Shown: positions 1 to 8,782 of the stretch, piece by piece
Layout of the letters: every line of letters begins with the position of its first letter
Position numbering within the stretch: position 1 is the first letter of the stretch
Source of the DNA: Fervidobacterium pennivorans DSM 9078
GTDB lineage: Bacteria > Thermotogota > Thermotogae > Thermotogales > Fervidobacteriaceae
NCBI RefSeq assembly: GCF_000235405.2
Contig: NC_017095.1
Span: 1,327,501 to 1,391,500 of the forward strand
Direction: 5' to 3'
Length of the DNA stretch: 64,000 nt
Translations under genes and position numbers: made by a program
Notes under the pieces: generated by a model
Seen by the model: the letters and a program-made list of their open reading frames with translations, nothing else
Databases searched by the model: none
Told to the model about the DNA's origin: nothing

Positions 1-11
1 AACTATTCATA

Positions 12-2105
12 TCACTTGAAATAAGCACTTAATTCTCTTATATACTGTCCTGACGGATATAATTTCTTATAAACTTCGTACTTCTTTGCTGCTTGCTCTT
101 TTTGACCTAATTCGATATAACTAAGGATTTCGTAGTAGTACATGTCTTCTTTAAAGTAAACATCTAAGTTTTCTATAAGCGGTTCTATGTAAGAGAAAAT
201 CGCTACAGCATTTCCATATTGTCCTTCCACGTAGAATCTCAGACCTATCAAGAATAACTCTCTTAAGTCTTTCGTTTGCTTAAGAATTTGTTCAACAACT
301 TCGTTTTGCTGAGACGAATTTACAGTCTTTTGCTCGACAACCTGCTGATTTTGTGAAGTAGAATTTGTCGAAGCATATGTAAGTTCCAATAAAGTCACAG
401 AACCTTGTTCAAGAGTTTTTATGGTTTCCTTTGAGCTGGATAGTCCTGAAGAAACAACAGAGGTTTCATTCTCATTTAAAACTGAAGACTCAGAATTCTT
501 TTGAGTAGAGGACAATATCTCTAATATTTTTGAGACATTTGATTTTAGTACTTCAAGATCTTTTTTTACATCATTGTCCAAAACACTTTGTTCTCTAGAC
601 TTCGCCACTGTTTCTTTGCTAGAAATCTCTTCCGATAACTTTTCTATCATCAGCGAAAGCTTATCAAACTTTTGTTCAAATTCCAAGATTTTTTCTGTAA
701 GGTCTCCGCTGGCTTGACTGCTCTGCTCCTTAGCAGTTCCAGTCTGTTCTTTAATTTGCAAAACTTCTGAATAAAGAATGCTTATAGACTGCGACAGTGT
801 TTCCAAACGTTTTTGAATTGCATCCAGTGACAGAATAAAGCTCCCCTGGTCATTTGTGGTTTTTGATGAATCTGCCGATTGGGAACTAAGCTGAGTAATC
901 TGAGAAGAAATTTCACCCAACCTTGCCATAATGTTTTTCATACTTTCGTCAAGTTTTGCTTTCACAAGTTCCATCACGCTATCTTCTATCCTACCTAAAC
1001 GCGTTTTAACAATAGCAAGTTCAGAATATATTCTTTCAAAATCATTAGAAGAAGACAAAGAGGCAGATTTTGCCGACGATGTTGTTTTCAAACCCTCTAA
1101 TTTTCCTTCAAGAGACGCTATCCTTTCTTTTAGCGTCCTTACCTGCATACTAAGCTCTTTCAAAGCTGTGTCATCGTACTTTACAATTGTGGTCTGCGAA
1201 CCGGAATTACCAGTCGAAACTCCTTTGTTCAAGCTCTCAGCAACTTGGGATATTTCTCTCTCAACGCCAGATAATTTTTCGTTTATCAGAGACAGCTGAT
1301 CTGATAATGCTTTTGGTAAATCATTGTTCGAGACTTGCGTTGGATTTTCAAGCTTTTTGTTTATATAATCAAGGCTGGTTTTCACAACTTCCAAAGTCTT
1401 TGACAGTTCCTCGTATTTTTTAGTAATGTCGTTTGTATACCCTTCTATTTTTCCTTGAAGATTGGACATACTCTTTTCCAATTTTCCAAGTTGCAAAGTT
1501 CCAGATTTGGTGAAGTTCATAAAGGACACAACTAAGTTTACCAAAACCACTATGAAGATGACCAAAGTCAACGTAGGAAAAAGGAACGTGCCCAATGATT
1601 TTTGTTTCTTAACTTGGGTGAGAACAGGGTGTGTTTTATCAAGCTGGCTGAGTATTTCAGACAATAGTTGTATTTTCTTTTTATCCCCACGCTTTAACGC
1701 TGTTAAAAGTTCCATAGCGATGATTTCTATAACTTGAGGAAACTCCTTCTTTATTCTCTGAACTTCAGCGATAACTATTGGATAGTTCTCCTCATTAAAC
1801 TCTTTGAGAATCTTCTCAAGTGCTTCTGAAACTTTGCTGACGTCTTTTTCTATGTTTTCAACGATATGTATATAAAGCTCTTGTCGTTCTTTTGGCATGA
1901 AATTGAATATCTCAACAGCTCTTGCATAATTCCCAGCCTTTACTTCCAATTCAAATAACAAATGGTTGTATTTCTTACCAAGTGCCTCCAATATGTTTCT
2001 CGCAAGGGAAATTTCATTATTTGATATCAAAAACCTTATAAATCGTTCAACCGAATCTGAATTCCTTTCAAAAGCATCGCCAAAATCTGAGTTTCTTTTC
2101 TCCAC
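12..2105 (-). CDS. Membrane-anchored TPR/coiled-coil protein
   Basis: I do not recognise a named family. The 697-residue product has a helical, charged N-terminal part (1-165) with TPR-like periodicity, one strongly hydrophobic segment at about 173-196, then roughly 400 residues rich in Ser, Lys, Glu and Leu heptads that look like a long coiled coil, and a final helical repeat unit (about 635-697) resembling a TPR. It would therefore sit in the inner membrane with a long rod on one side. The start is GTG, chosen because AGGGGTGA precedes it by about six bases. It is the last gene of the minus-strand run that begins at 6030 and lies 26 bases after the NAD(P)HX repair gene. Long coiled coils with TPR ends often scaffold envelope or division complexes, but no such role is shown here. 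Confidence 0.8.
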   Translation of the reverse strand: MEKRNSDFGDAFERNSDSVERFIRFLISNNEISLARNILEALGKKYNHLLFELEVKAGNYARAVEIFNFMPKERQELYIHIVENIEKDVSKVSEALEKILKEFNEENYPIVIAEVQRIKKEFPQVIEIIAMELLTALKRGDKKKIQLLSEILSQLDKTHPVLTQVKKQKSLGTFLFPTLTLVIFIVVLVNLVVSFMNFTKSGTLQLGKLEKSMSNLQGKIEGYTNDITKKYEELSKTLEVVKTSLDYINKKLENPTQVSNNDLPKALSDQLSLINEKLSGVEREISQVAESLNKGVSTGNSGSQTTIVKYDDTALKELSMQVRTLKERIASLEGKLEGLKTTSSAKSASLSSSNDFERIYSELAIVKTRLGRIEDSVMELVKAKLDESMKNIMARLGEISSQITQLSSQSADSSKTTNDQGSFILSLDAIQKRLETLSQSISILYSEVLQIKEQTGTAKEQSSQASGDLTEKILEFEQKFDKLSLMIEKLSEEISSKETVAKSREQSVLDNDVKKDLEVLKSNVSKILEILSSTQKNSESSVLNENETSVVSSGLSSSKETIKTLEQGSVTLLELTYASTNSTSQNQQVVEQKTVNSSQQNEVVEQILKQTKDLRELFLIGLRFYVEGQYGNAVAIFSYIEPLIENLDVYFKEDMYYYEILSYIELGQKEQAAKKYEVYKKLYPSGQYIRELSAYFK

Positions 2106-2131
2106 ACCAGTTCACCCCTATTCCAAATTTC

Positions 2132-3658
2132 TTATTCGTTTTCTCTCAACGTTTTGAAAACATCTGGGATATAGTTTAAAATGTTGAACGCACTGTTCAT
2201 GCCTTCCACGGGAACCATTTCACCAGCTAAACCAAACACATACACTCCAGCCTTTACCGCTTCGATAGGCTCAAGATGTTGAGAGATAAGACCTGCAAGT
2301 AATCCGGAAAGAATATCCCCACTTCCTGCTTTTGAGAGAGAAGTATTACCAGTTATGTTGAAGTATATTTTTTTGCCGTCTGAAATTATCGATGTTGCAT
2401 CCTTTAAAACGGTTATCACACCATACTTTTCCGAGAATTCGTAGACAAGTTCGTAGTTTTGTTTGACATCTTCTAATGTTTTTTTTGTCAGTCTGGAGAA
2501 CTCTCCAGGATGCGGAGTTAAAATCACTGATTTTGAAGGGTTCTTTTCCTTTAACAAGTCGATGTTCTGGGATAAAACATTAAGGCCATCAGCGTCTATT
2601 ATCATGGTATTTGGCACTAACAAAAGCTTTCTTATTATATTTAGTTTTTCTTCGCTTTTCTGCGTATCCCAACCAGGTCCAACAACAAAAATAGCGTCTT
2701 TGTTAACAGTAGATATAAAATCTTCCAATCTTTCAACGTTGAAATCCTCACCAATATTCACACATATCAGTGATGGGTCATGATTCATAGCACATTCACA
2801 CACTTTGGAAACAGAAACCACTTTTACCATGCTTGCTCCGCTTCTTAACGCAGCAAGCGAACTTAAAACGGGTGCACCTATGTATTTATTCGAACCTCCG
2901 ATTATAACTACTTGTGAATATGTCCCTTTATTTGACCAACGAGGTCTGCTTGGAAGTCGCAATTTCTCGGTGGTTATAAGTTCTTTGTTGATGCCGTATG
3001 TCAGCATATTCAAACTGGGAATGCCTATCTTTGCAATCTTAAGTTTTCCGCACAATTCTCGACCTGGAAACAGGAAGTGTCCCACTTTCGGTAAACCAAA
3101 AGTTACAGTTAAATCCGCTTGGATCGCGCATCCCATTATTTTTCCATCATCTGCACAAACTCCTGATGGTATATCGACAGACACTATGCATCTTGAATAT
3201 AAGTTCATTATTTCTATCAACTTGGTGAGTTCTTCATCACTAATTTCCCTGTTCAAACCTGTTCCAAAAAGGGCATCAATAACGATGTCAGCTTCGGAAA
3301 TAATCTTCGATGCTTCTTCCAATCCAAGCTCGCTGTAGTTGTACACAATTCCACCATGCTTCAAGTATCTCTCGTAGTTCTTTCTAGCAACCTCTGTAGT
3401 AGGATAACCAACGGATATAACCCTTACAGCCTCCGTGTAGTTAAGAAGGTCCCTCGCAGCAACGTACCCGTCACCACCGTTGTTTCCAGAACCGCAAACA
3501 ATGACAAAGCTCTTGCTTGGAAGTTCCCCATACTCGTTCCAAATAGCTTGCACTACGGAAATGCCCGCCCTTTCCATGAGAATCTCTTCACTAATATCGA
3601 AATCTGTTATTGTTCTTTTTTCCAGTTCCTTCATCTCTTTACTTGTTATCGCAAACAT
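2132..3658 (-). CDS. nnr: Bifunctional NAD(P)H-hydrate epimerase/ADP-dependent dehydratase
   Basis: Repairs damaged nicotinamide cofactors: the N-terminal YjeF_N domain epimerises R-NAD(P)HX and the C-terminal carbohydrate-kinase-like domain dehydrates S-NAD(P)HX with ADP. The N-terminal half shows GSGNNGGDGY (the YjeF_N phosphate-binding loop) and the C-terminal half shows GPGWD, LTPHPGEFSRL and the KAGSGDILSGLLAGL anion-hole motif. The length of 508 residues is normal for the fused form. ATG start with GGAGAT upstream. It begins four bases after the stop of the lytic transglycosylase, so the two are probably cotranscribed. Such repair is expected to matter in thermophiles, where NADH hydrates faster. 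Confidence 0.95.
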   Translation of the reverse strand: MFAITSKEMKELEKRTITDFDISEEILMERAGISVVQAIWNEYGELPSKSFVIVCGSGNNGGDGYVAARDLLNYTEAVRVISVGYPTTEVARKNYERYLKHGGIVYNYSELGLEEASKIISEADIVIDALFGTGLNREISDEELTKLIEIMNLYSRCIVSVDIPSGVCADDGKIMGCAIQADLTVTFGLPKVGHFLFPGRELCGKLKIAKIGIPSLNMLTYGINKELITTEKLRLPSRPRWSNKGTYSQVVIIGGSNKYIGAPVLSSLAALRSGASMVKVVSVSKVCECAMNHDPSLICVNIGEDFNVERLEDFISTVNKDAIFVVGPGWDTQKSEEKLNIIRKLLLVPNTMIIDADGLNVLSQNIDLLKEKNPSKSVILTPHPGEFSRLTKKTLEDVKQNYELVYEFSEKYGVITVLKDATSIISDGKKIYFNITGNTSLSKAGSGDILSGLLAGLISQHLEPIEAVKAGVYVFGLAGEMVPVEGMNSAFNILNYIPDVFKTLRENE

Positions 3659-3662
3659 GTTC

Positions 3663-4124
3663 TCATCTCCTGTAAAGTAAGCGGTAAATACGATAAAACC
3701 TCAAGACTTTCCTAACGTATCTCTCACCTGCGTCCGTTTTGACATCATCAGGGGCATATGGACCTGTATTGTAATGAATCAACGCCGTCTTGAGCTCTCC
3801 GTCTTTTTCTAATAGATAATTCAAGTATTTACAACCAAGGGCTATATTTCCCTCTATTGTCGTATAATCAAAGTTCGTCTTGAACTTTTTATTTACCCAT
3901 TCTGCTGTCTCCGGCATCAATTGCATGAGCCCGTATGCTCCCACGTTAGATTGCGCACTTGGTCTAAAGCTACTTTCTGCCCGTATTACACTAATTACCA
4001 AAAGTGGGTCCAAACCATCAGCATATTGGACAACGATATCGTAATACTTTAAAGGAAAAAGCTCTACGAAAATCAAAGTTAAAAATACAACACTTATAAA
4101 GATAAGCATGAAAAATACACGCAC
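3663..4124 (-). CDS. Small membrane-anchored lytic transglycosylase (SLT domain)
   Basis: Cleaves peptidoglycan glycan strands to 1,6-anhydromuramyl products. After an N-terminal hydrophobic segment (about residues 5-22, anchor or uncleaved signal) comes a compact SLT fold with IRAESSF (catalytic Glu in the ES motif), GAYGLMQLMP and a late Tyr motif (YVRKVLRFYR). Only about 153 residues, so a minimal single-domain enzyme. I start at GTG 4124, which sits behind AGGAGGAGAC; the reading frame stays open a further 22 codons upstream, but those carry no SD and spoil the signal sequence. Followed four bases later by the NAD(P)HX repair gene. Confidence 0.88.
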   Translation of the reverse strand: MRVFFMLIFISVVFLTLIFVELFPLKYYDIVVQYADGLDPLLVISVIRAESSFRPSAQSNVGAYGLMQLMPETAEWVNKKFKTNFDYTTIEGNIALGCKYLNYLLEKDGELKTALIHYNTGPYAPDDVKTDAGERYVRKVLRFYRIYRLLYRR

Positions 4125-4159
4125 AACTTCGTCTCCTCCTATGTCACATATTAAAACAC

Positions 4160-4187
4160 AAAATTCCCAGGAACTACTGGGAACATC
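4160..4187 (-). terminator. Weak hairpin downstream of the prepilin peptidase
   Basis: Inverted repeat TTCCCAG/CTGGGAA (4164-4170 and 4177-4183, 6-base loop). Read on the minus strand it is followed by an interrupted T tract (TTTTGTGTTTT). It lies in the 125-base gap between the prepilin peptidase stop and the transglycosylase start, so it may attenuate rather than end transcription. Confidence 0.4.
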
Positions 4188-4249
4188 CAAGAAACATTCT
4201 GAAGATATTATAGCACAAAGCCTAACTTAAACAACAGTATCTCAAATAG

Positions 4250-4966
4250 CTAGATACTTAGAATAAGCCTTACAAAAAGAAGTGAGTAACCAAATATTAT
4301 TATGAACGGACCGAATGGTATAACGCGGTTCTTACTTAAAAGAGAGTAAACCATGCCCCCCAATGAAGCCCCAAATAAAAGTAACGGCATAAATGAAAAG
4401 CCGACTGCAAAAGAATAAACTGGAAGTAAAAACAAATCACCTTCACCTATACCGTCTCTATATTTCATTTTCAGTACAATCAATATCCCCAACGAAATTA
4501 AAGCTCCAAAAACATCTAGAAACATGGAACCTCTGAAATGTAATACGTTAATCAAAAAAGCCGAGACAAGAACCGTTATCCATGTATAGTCAGGCAACAG
4601 CATGAGTTTCAAATCTGTAAAAATTGCTGGAACAGAAGCTACAAAAATTGCGTCTGTTAATAGAGCAACATCCAGTGGGAAAAGTACGTGATTAATAAGA
4701 AAAGAAACGCCAAAGATTAACTCAACAAGCGGGTATCTTACGGAAATCTTTGCATCACAATGTCTACACCTTCCTCGAAGGATAATGAAACTGAGAATAG
4801 GTATGTTATCGTACCACGCGATACGTTTGCGACAACTCGGACATACCGAAAAACGGGGCTCAGTTAATTTGAGCCCCGCTATTGGCCTATAAATTAAAAC
4901 ATTCGCAAAACTCCCAAAGATTGTTCCCATGACAAACCAAAACAACAAACTTACTTTATCCCACAT
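4250..4966 (-). CDS. pilD: Prepilin peptidase (type IV leader peptidase, A24 family)
   Basis: Membrane aspartyl protease that removes and may N-methylate type IV prepilin and pseudopilin leaders. Visible features: N-terminal DiS_P_DiS region with two CxxC pairs (CPSC and CRHC, the zinc-binding tetracysteine cluster), about seven hydrophobic helices, the first catalytic Asp in FTDLKLMLLPDY and the second in the GxGD-type motif GIGEGD. 238 residues, normal for the family. The ATG lies 16 bases inside the end of the upstream TPR gene with AGAAGGA as SD, so translation is coupled. No pilin gene occurs in this window, so its substrates are elsewhere. Confidence 0.93.
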   Translation of the reverse strand: MWDKVSLLFWFVMGTIFGSFANVLIYRPIAGLKLTEPRFSVCPSCRKRIAWYDNIPILSFIILRGRCRHCDAKISVRYPLVELIFGVSFLINHVLFPLDVALLTDAIFVASVPAIFTDLKLMLLPDYTWITVLVSAFLINVLHFRGSMFLDVFGALISLGILIVLKMKYRDGIGEGDLFLLPVYSFAVGFSFMPLLLFGASLGGMVYSLLSKNRVIPFGPFIIIFGYSLLFVRLILSI

Positions 4967-6030
4967 AGTTCCTTCTCTGGCTGTGTAAGTAATTCATCGA
5001 AGAATTCACGTTTTCCGTAAAGATACCAGAAGTCATCCTCTTTTAAATCCTCAATAATTTTTCGAGCCTGTTCATACCGATTGGTCTTAGCATACGCAAC
5101 TGCCAAAACCAGATTTAAATGTCTTGCTTCTGGAGAAGTTTTTACAACGTTTTCTATCACTTGTATAACTTTATCGTAATTCCCTTTCTTTAGATGAACT
5201 TTCGCCCAAATCTCTATACCGTTTGGATCGCTTCTTGGATCAATCTCCATAATTAAGCTTTCATATTCCTTTGCTTTTTCTTCGTTTCCTATTCTTTTGT
5301 ACAGTTCGGCCAACTCGTAGAGTGCGATAATATTGTTTTCGTAAGTTTCTCTGAATCTTTCCAAAACCTCTATAGCTTTGTCTATCTTACCCATTTTTGA
5401 ATATGCGTCGGCGAGCATAAAGTAGGTGAACGTATTTGTTGGTGAAAGCTTTATTTCTTTTTCCCAGTATTCGATAGCCTTCTCATAATCACCAATATTA
5501 TAGTAAGCTTCTCCAATCATCGAGTAAGACTGGACAAGCCATGGATCAAGTTCGATGGACCTATTAAGATATTTAATAGCCCCTTCAACATCATTTTCTT
5601 CAAGCAACAATGAGCCGTAGAACTCGTATGCAGGGGCGTAATTCTTATCAAGCTTCATCGCAAATTTGAGAATATCCTTAGCAACCTCTGTTTGATTCTT
5701 ATCAGCGTATTCGATAGCAAGTTCATACAATCCATCTGCTGTTCCGTGCATAATCTTTTCCGGAGTTATTCCATACCTATCCAAGAACTCCACCACTTCA
5801 CTCCAAACTATCGGTTCGTAAACAATTTCGTTAAGCGCGGCTATTCGCTCTTCCAACTGTTCTAACTTGTTGATATCTTCGTAAAGTTCTTTATGTTCTT
5901 CAAAATCTTTTTTCATGTTACGCCAATCCCCAGAATAGAAAAGGTCACGTAAAATAACAAGCATAGGCGTTTCATCTTTGATGTCCATAATTAATGGGTT
6001 TTCTGAGCCCAAGATCAGTTTGATAACCAT
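4951..6030 (-). CDS. TPR-repeat protein (cytoplasmic)
   Basis: A soluble 359-residue protein made largely of tetratricopeptide repeats; clear units run through about residues 115-320 (for example YAPAYEFYGSLLLEENDVE and LVQSYSMIGEAYYNIGDYE, each with Ala8/Ala20-type positions). No signal peptide. Start ATG 6030 is chosen over the GTG three codons upstream because AGGAGGTG lies the right distance from the ATG and overlaps the GTG. It is first in a likely operon with the prepilin peptidase, with which it overlaps by 16 bases; a role as an assembly adaptor for type IV pili is possible but only contextual. Confidence 0.85.
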   Translation of the reverse strand: MVIKLILGSENPLIMDIKDETPMLVILRDLFYSGDWRNMKKDFEEHKELYEDINKLEQLEERIAALNEIVYEPIVWSEVVEFLDRYGITPEKIMHGTADGLYELAIEYADKNQTEVAKDILKFAMKLDKNYAPAYEFYGSLLLEENDVEGAIKYLNRSIELDPWLVQSYSMIGEAYYNIGDYEKAIEYWEKEIKLSPTNTFTYFMLADAYSKMGKIDKAIEVLERFRETYENNIIALYELAELYKRIGNEEKAKEYESLIMEIDPRSDPNGIEIWAKVHLKKGNYDKVIQVIENVVKTSPEARHLNLVLAVAYAKTNRYEQARKIIEDLKEDDFWYLYGKREFFDELLTQPEKELCGIK

Positions 6031-6065
6031 TAACAACACCTCCTAGTTTGTAACTTTGCATTTAC

Positions 6066-6094
6066 ATTTTATCATATTTCTTCACAAAAGTAAA
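6066..6094 (-). promoter_or_regulatory. Candidate sigma-A promoter for the TPR/prepilin peptidase operon
   Basis: Minus-strand TTTACT (6089-6094), 17-base spacer, TAAAAT (6066-6071), about 25 bases before the SD of the 6030 gene. The rest of the 6031-6309 divergent intergenic region is AT-rich; besides this and the htrA promoter I see nothing else in it. Confidence 0.45.
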
Positions 6095-6258
6095 TGCTGC
6101 GGTTTCTTTCCAAAATACGCAAAATAAGAAAATCAAACAAGAAAAGCTTATTTAAAACCTTTTCAAGCTGATTTACGTTGAAAATCTACAATGTTGTATG
6201 ATTCCTCTCGCATATTTTGGCTAAAACCTAATTTTTAAGGAAAAATTAAGCAAGTGTA

Positions 6259-6267
6259 TGATATAAT
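6259..6267 (+). promoter_or_regulatory. Extended -10 promoter of htrA
   Basis: TGATATAAT (extended -10 TGn plus TATAAT at 6262-6267), 42 bases before the htrA ATG. No good -35 is visible at 16-18 bases, which is tolerated when the TG extension is present. Confidence 0.55.
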
Positions 6268-6309
6268 TCTTGTGTTTAAGAATAAAAGCTGAAAGAGGAG
6301 GTGCTTGGT

Positions 6310-7686
6310 ATGAAGAACATTTCCAACATCAAAAAACTAACCTTCGGACTTTTATTGCTTCTTTCCGTTCTCTCACTGGCGATTGTAAACGCTGATTATC
6401 AAAACCCGATAGTAAACGTTGTTAAAGTTGCAGCTCCAGCAGTTGTGAAGATAGACGTTGTTGTTCAAACAGAAGTATACATTGATCCGTTTATTAGAGA
6501 GTTCTACAGGCAGTTCTTTGGAGATATACCAAGGCAATTTGAGGAATCGAATAGTGTTGGGTCGGGATTTATTATCAGCAAGGAAGGTTATATAGTTACC
6601 AACTATCATGTAGTTAAAGGAGCAAAGAAGATTACAGTTACGATGTTGAACGGCGACGTATACGATGCACAATACATCGGCGGAGATGAAGAGCTTGATA
6701 TTGCAGTAATAAAAATCAAACCTACAAAGGATTTACCTGTTCTCGAAATGGGAGATTCTGACAAACTTCAAATTGGTGAATGGGCAATCGCAATTGGTAA
6801 CCCTCTTGGATTTCAACACACAGTAACGGTTGGCGTTATATCTGCAACAGGTAGGAAGATACCAAAACCTGACGGTTCTGGATATTACACAAACCTCATC
6901 CAAACCGATGCGGCGATTAACCCCGGTAACAGCGGTGGTCCGTTGCTCAACATTTACGGTCAGGTGATTGGAATCAACACGGCAATTATAAATCCAACGC
7001 AAGCAATGAATATAGGTTTCGCTATACCAATAAACACAGCTAAGCGATTCATTAATCAAATTATCGCCACCGGAAGAGTTGAAAAGGCATATCTCGGAGT
7101 ATATGTCCAGACAGTCACAGAAGCACTTGCAAAGAGTTTAGGGCTCAAAGTAACAAAAGGTGTCTATGTATCTCAGGTTGAAAAAGATTCACCTGCTGCT
7201 AAAGCTGGTATCAGAGAAGGTGATGTCATAGTAAAACTTAATGGCACTGTGGTAGAAAGCGCTGAAGAACTAACATCTCTCGTAAGAAATTACACACCTG
7301 GAACGAAAGTAAAAGTAACTGTCAATAGAGCAGGTAAAGAAATCACATTAGATGTTACACTGGGAACATTGCCAAGTCAGAATGGTTCATCAACTACCAG
7401 TTCAAAAGAATTCTACGGATTGAAAGTTTCAAATCTGACTGCAGACGATAGGTCAACGTACAGAGTACCTGCAGGGTTGGAAGGAGTTATCGTGAAAGAA
7501 TCTAAAAATTCGTTTATTAAAGTTGGAGCTGTTATCTACCGAATTTCAGTGAACGGGTACTCGTACGACATCAAAAACATCAGCGATTGGAACAAAGTTG
7601 TAGATAACATAAAAAAGGGAGATTATATCGGAATCTTCTATTACTACAATGGTGTTAATTCCGTCTTTTCATTCCGATATAACTGA
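6310..7686 (+). CDS. htrA: HtrA/DegQ-type periplasmic serine protease
   Basis: Envelope quality-control protease and chaperone. The 458-residue product has a signal peptide (hydrophobic 10-27), a trypsin-like domain with the full triad His100 (TNYHVV), Asp130 (ELDIAV) and Ser208 (NPGNSGGPL), one clear PDZ domain (about 240-345, YLGVYV ... GIREGDVIVKLNG) and a C-terminal region (about 355-458) that is probably a divergent second PDZ domain lacking a recognisable GLGF-type loop. Start ATG 6310 is preferred to GTG 6301 because GAGGAGG lies directly before it. Monocistronic: it has its own promoter and a strong terminator. Confidence 0.95.
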   Translation: MKNISNIKKLTFGLLLLLSVLSLAIVNADYQNPIVNVVKVAAPAVVKIDVVVQTEVYIDPFIREFYRQFFGDIPRQFEESNSVGSGFIISKEGYIVTNYHVVKGAKKITVTMLNGDVYDAQYIGGDEELDIAVIKIKPTKDLPVLEMGDSDKLQIGEWAIAIGNPLGFQHTVTVGVISATGRKIPKPDGSGYYTNLIQTDAAINPGNSGGPLLNIYGQVIGINTAIINPTQAMNIGFAIPINTAKRFINQIIATGRVEKAYLGVYVQTVTEALAKSLGLKVTKGVYVSQVEKDSPAAKAGIREGDVIVKLNGTVVESAEELTSLVRNYTPGTKVKVTVNRAGKEITLDVTLGTLPSQNGSSTTSSKEFYGLKVSNLTADDRSTYRVPAGLEGVIVKESKNSFIKVGAVIYRISVNGYSYDIKNISDWNKVVDNIKKGDYIGIFYYYNGVNSVFSFRYN

Positions 7687-7723
7687 AGAATTTCTATAAA
7701 AAGATAAACCATATTATTTTCAC

Positions 7724-7755
7724 AAACCCCCGCTATTCAAAAGCGGGGGTTTTCG
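7724..7755 (+). terminator. Rho-independent terminator after htrA
   Basis: Perfect 10-bp stem AACCCCCGCT/AGCGGGGGTT (7725-7734 and 7742-7751) with a 7-base loop, followed by TTT. Confidence 0.85.
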
Positions 7756-7756
7756 G

Positions 7757-7762
7757 TATAAT
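7757..7762 (+). promoter_or_regulatory. -10 element of the ttuA promoter
   Basis: TATAAT immediately after the htrA terminator, 58 bases before the ttuA GTG. The -35 would fall in the terminator loop (TATTCA, poor). Confidence 0.4.
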
Positions 7763-7819
7763 TAAATGATAAATGAGCAACGGCGAATAGAGCGTTACTC
7801 TAAAGGAGGGATTTTGTAA

Positions 7820-8731
7820 GTGAAGTGTAAGAAATGCTCCAGTCAGGCTGTCATCCATCTAAGGGCACATAACATAGCTCTTTGTAAAGAACACTTCATA
7901 GAGTTTTTTGAGAATCGAGTTCAAAAAGGTATTTCACACTTCAAGATGTTCACAAAAAAGGATAGAATCCTTGTAGCAGTTTCGAGTGGAAAAGATAGTT
8001 CAGCAGTTCTGTACGCTTTAAAAAGACTTGGATACGATGTCGAAGGTCTATTCTTAAAAATGGGCAGGCACACAAATGCTGCAGAACGTGTTGTGAAACA
8101 ATTGGAAGAGGCAACAGGCGTGAAAGTGAACATTCACGATGTTACCCAGTATTTTGGTGGACTTGGCACAGGTGAAATTGCCAAAATCGTAAAAAGACCT
8201 GTGTGTAGTATATGTGGCATTGTAAGACGCTACTGGATGAATAGGTACGCGGTAGAGCACGGATTCACAGTCTTAGTAACAGGGCACAACATGGATGACG
8301 AAGCAACATTCCTTTTTGGAAATATTATGAATTGGCAAACAGAATACATGGCAAGGCAATGGCCTGTTCTTGAAAAAACGCACGAAAAGTTTGTAAGAAA
8401 AGCCAAGCCATTGATTTACGTTTCAGAGAGAGAAACTTATGCTTATGTATTTTTAAATAACATACCATTCATGGAACAAAAATGTCCGTTTGCAAAAGGC
8501 GCTACCAGTTCTATGTACAAAAAGCATCTGAATTTATTGGAATTTGAACAACCCGGTGTGAAGCACAGATTTCTGTTTGGTTATTTTGAAAAGTTCAAAG
8601 ACCAGTTAAATAGAAAGCACGAAGTAGAATTAAGAGCCTGTTCGAAGTGTGGATACCCAACGACTGAAGAGAAATGCCAATACTGTAAACTCGAGGAACG
8701 AGTTGGTTCATACCTGTCATTGGTGAAATAA
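7820..8731 (+). CDS. ttuA: tRNA(m5U54) 2-sulfurtransferase, TtuA/TtcA family
   Basis: Makes 2-thioribothymidine at T-loop position 54 of tRNA, a modification that stabilises tRNA at high temperature. 303 residues in the family order: N-terminal zinc finger (Cys3, Cys6, Cys22 and His25), PP-loop VAVSSGKDSSA (55-61) that adenylates the uridine, CSIC (Cys129, Cys132) plus Cys222 (QKCPF) as [4Fe-4S] ligands, and a C-terminal zinc finger (Cys274/277 and Cys286/289). GTG start nine bases after AAAGGAGGG. Its sulfur carrier TtuB is not in the window. The close relative TtcA (s2C32) lacks the two zinc fingers, so TtuA is preferred. Confidence 0.92.
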   Translation: MKCKKCSSQAVIHLRAHNIALCKEHFIEFFENRVQKGISHFKMFTKKDRILVAVSSGKDSSAVLYALKRLGYDVEGLFLKMGRHTNAAERVVKQLEEATGVKVNIHDVTQYFGGLGTGEIAKIVKRPVCSICGIVRRYWMNRYAVEHGFTVLVTGHNMDDEATFLFGNIMNWQTEYMARQWPVLEKTHEKFVRKAKPLIYVSERETYAYVFLNNIPFMEQKCPFAKGATSSMYKKHLNLLEFEQPGVKHRFLFGYFEKFKDQLNRKHEVELRACSKCGYPTTEEKCQYCKLEERVGSYLSLVK

Positions 8732-8782
8732 AATTTCGATCAGGAACATAATATAGAGTCTTAGAACAACCATTTTGGGACG

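Noticed and set aside
2463..3715. Plus-strand open frames opposite the NAD(P)HX repair gene (up to 177 codons)
   Set aside because: They lie wholly opposite a well-identified gene, have no SD and read as the complement of its codon pattern. The same applies to the long antisense frames opposite pheT, mreB, fervidolysin and the receptor gene.
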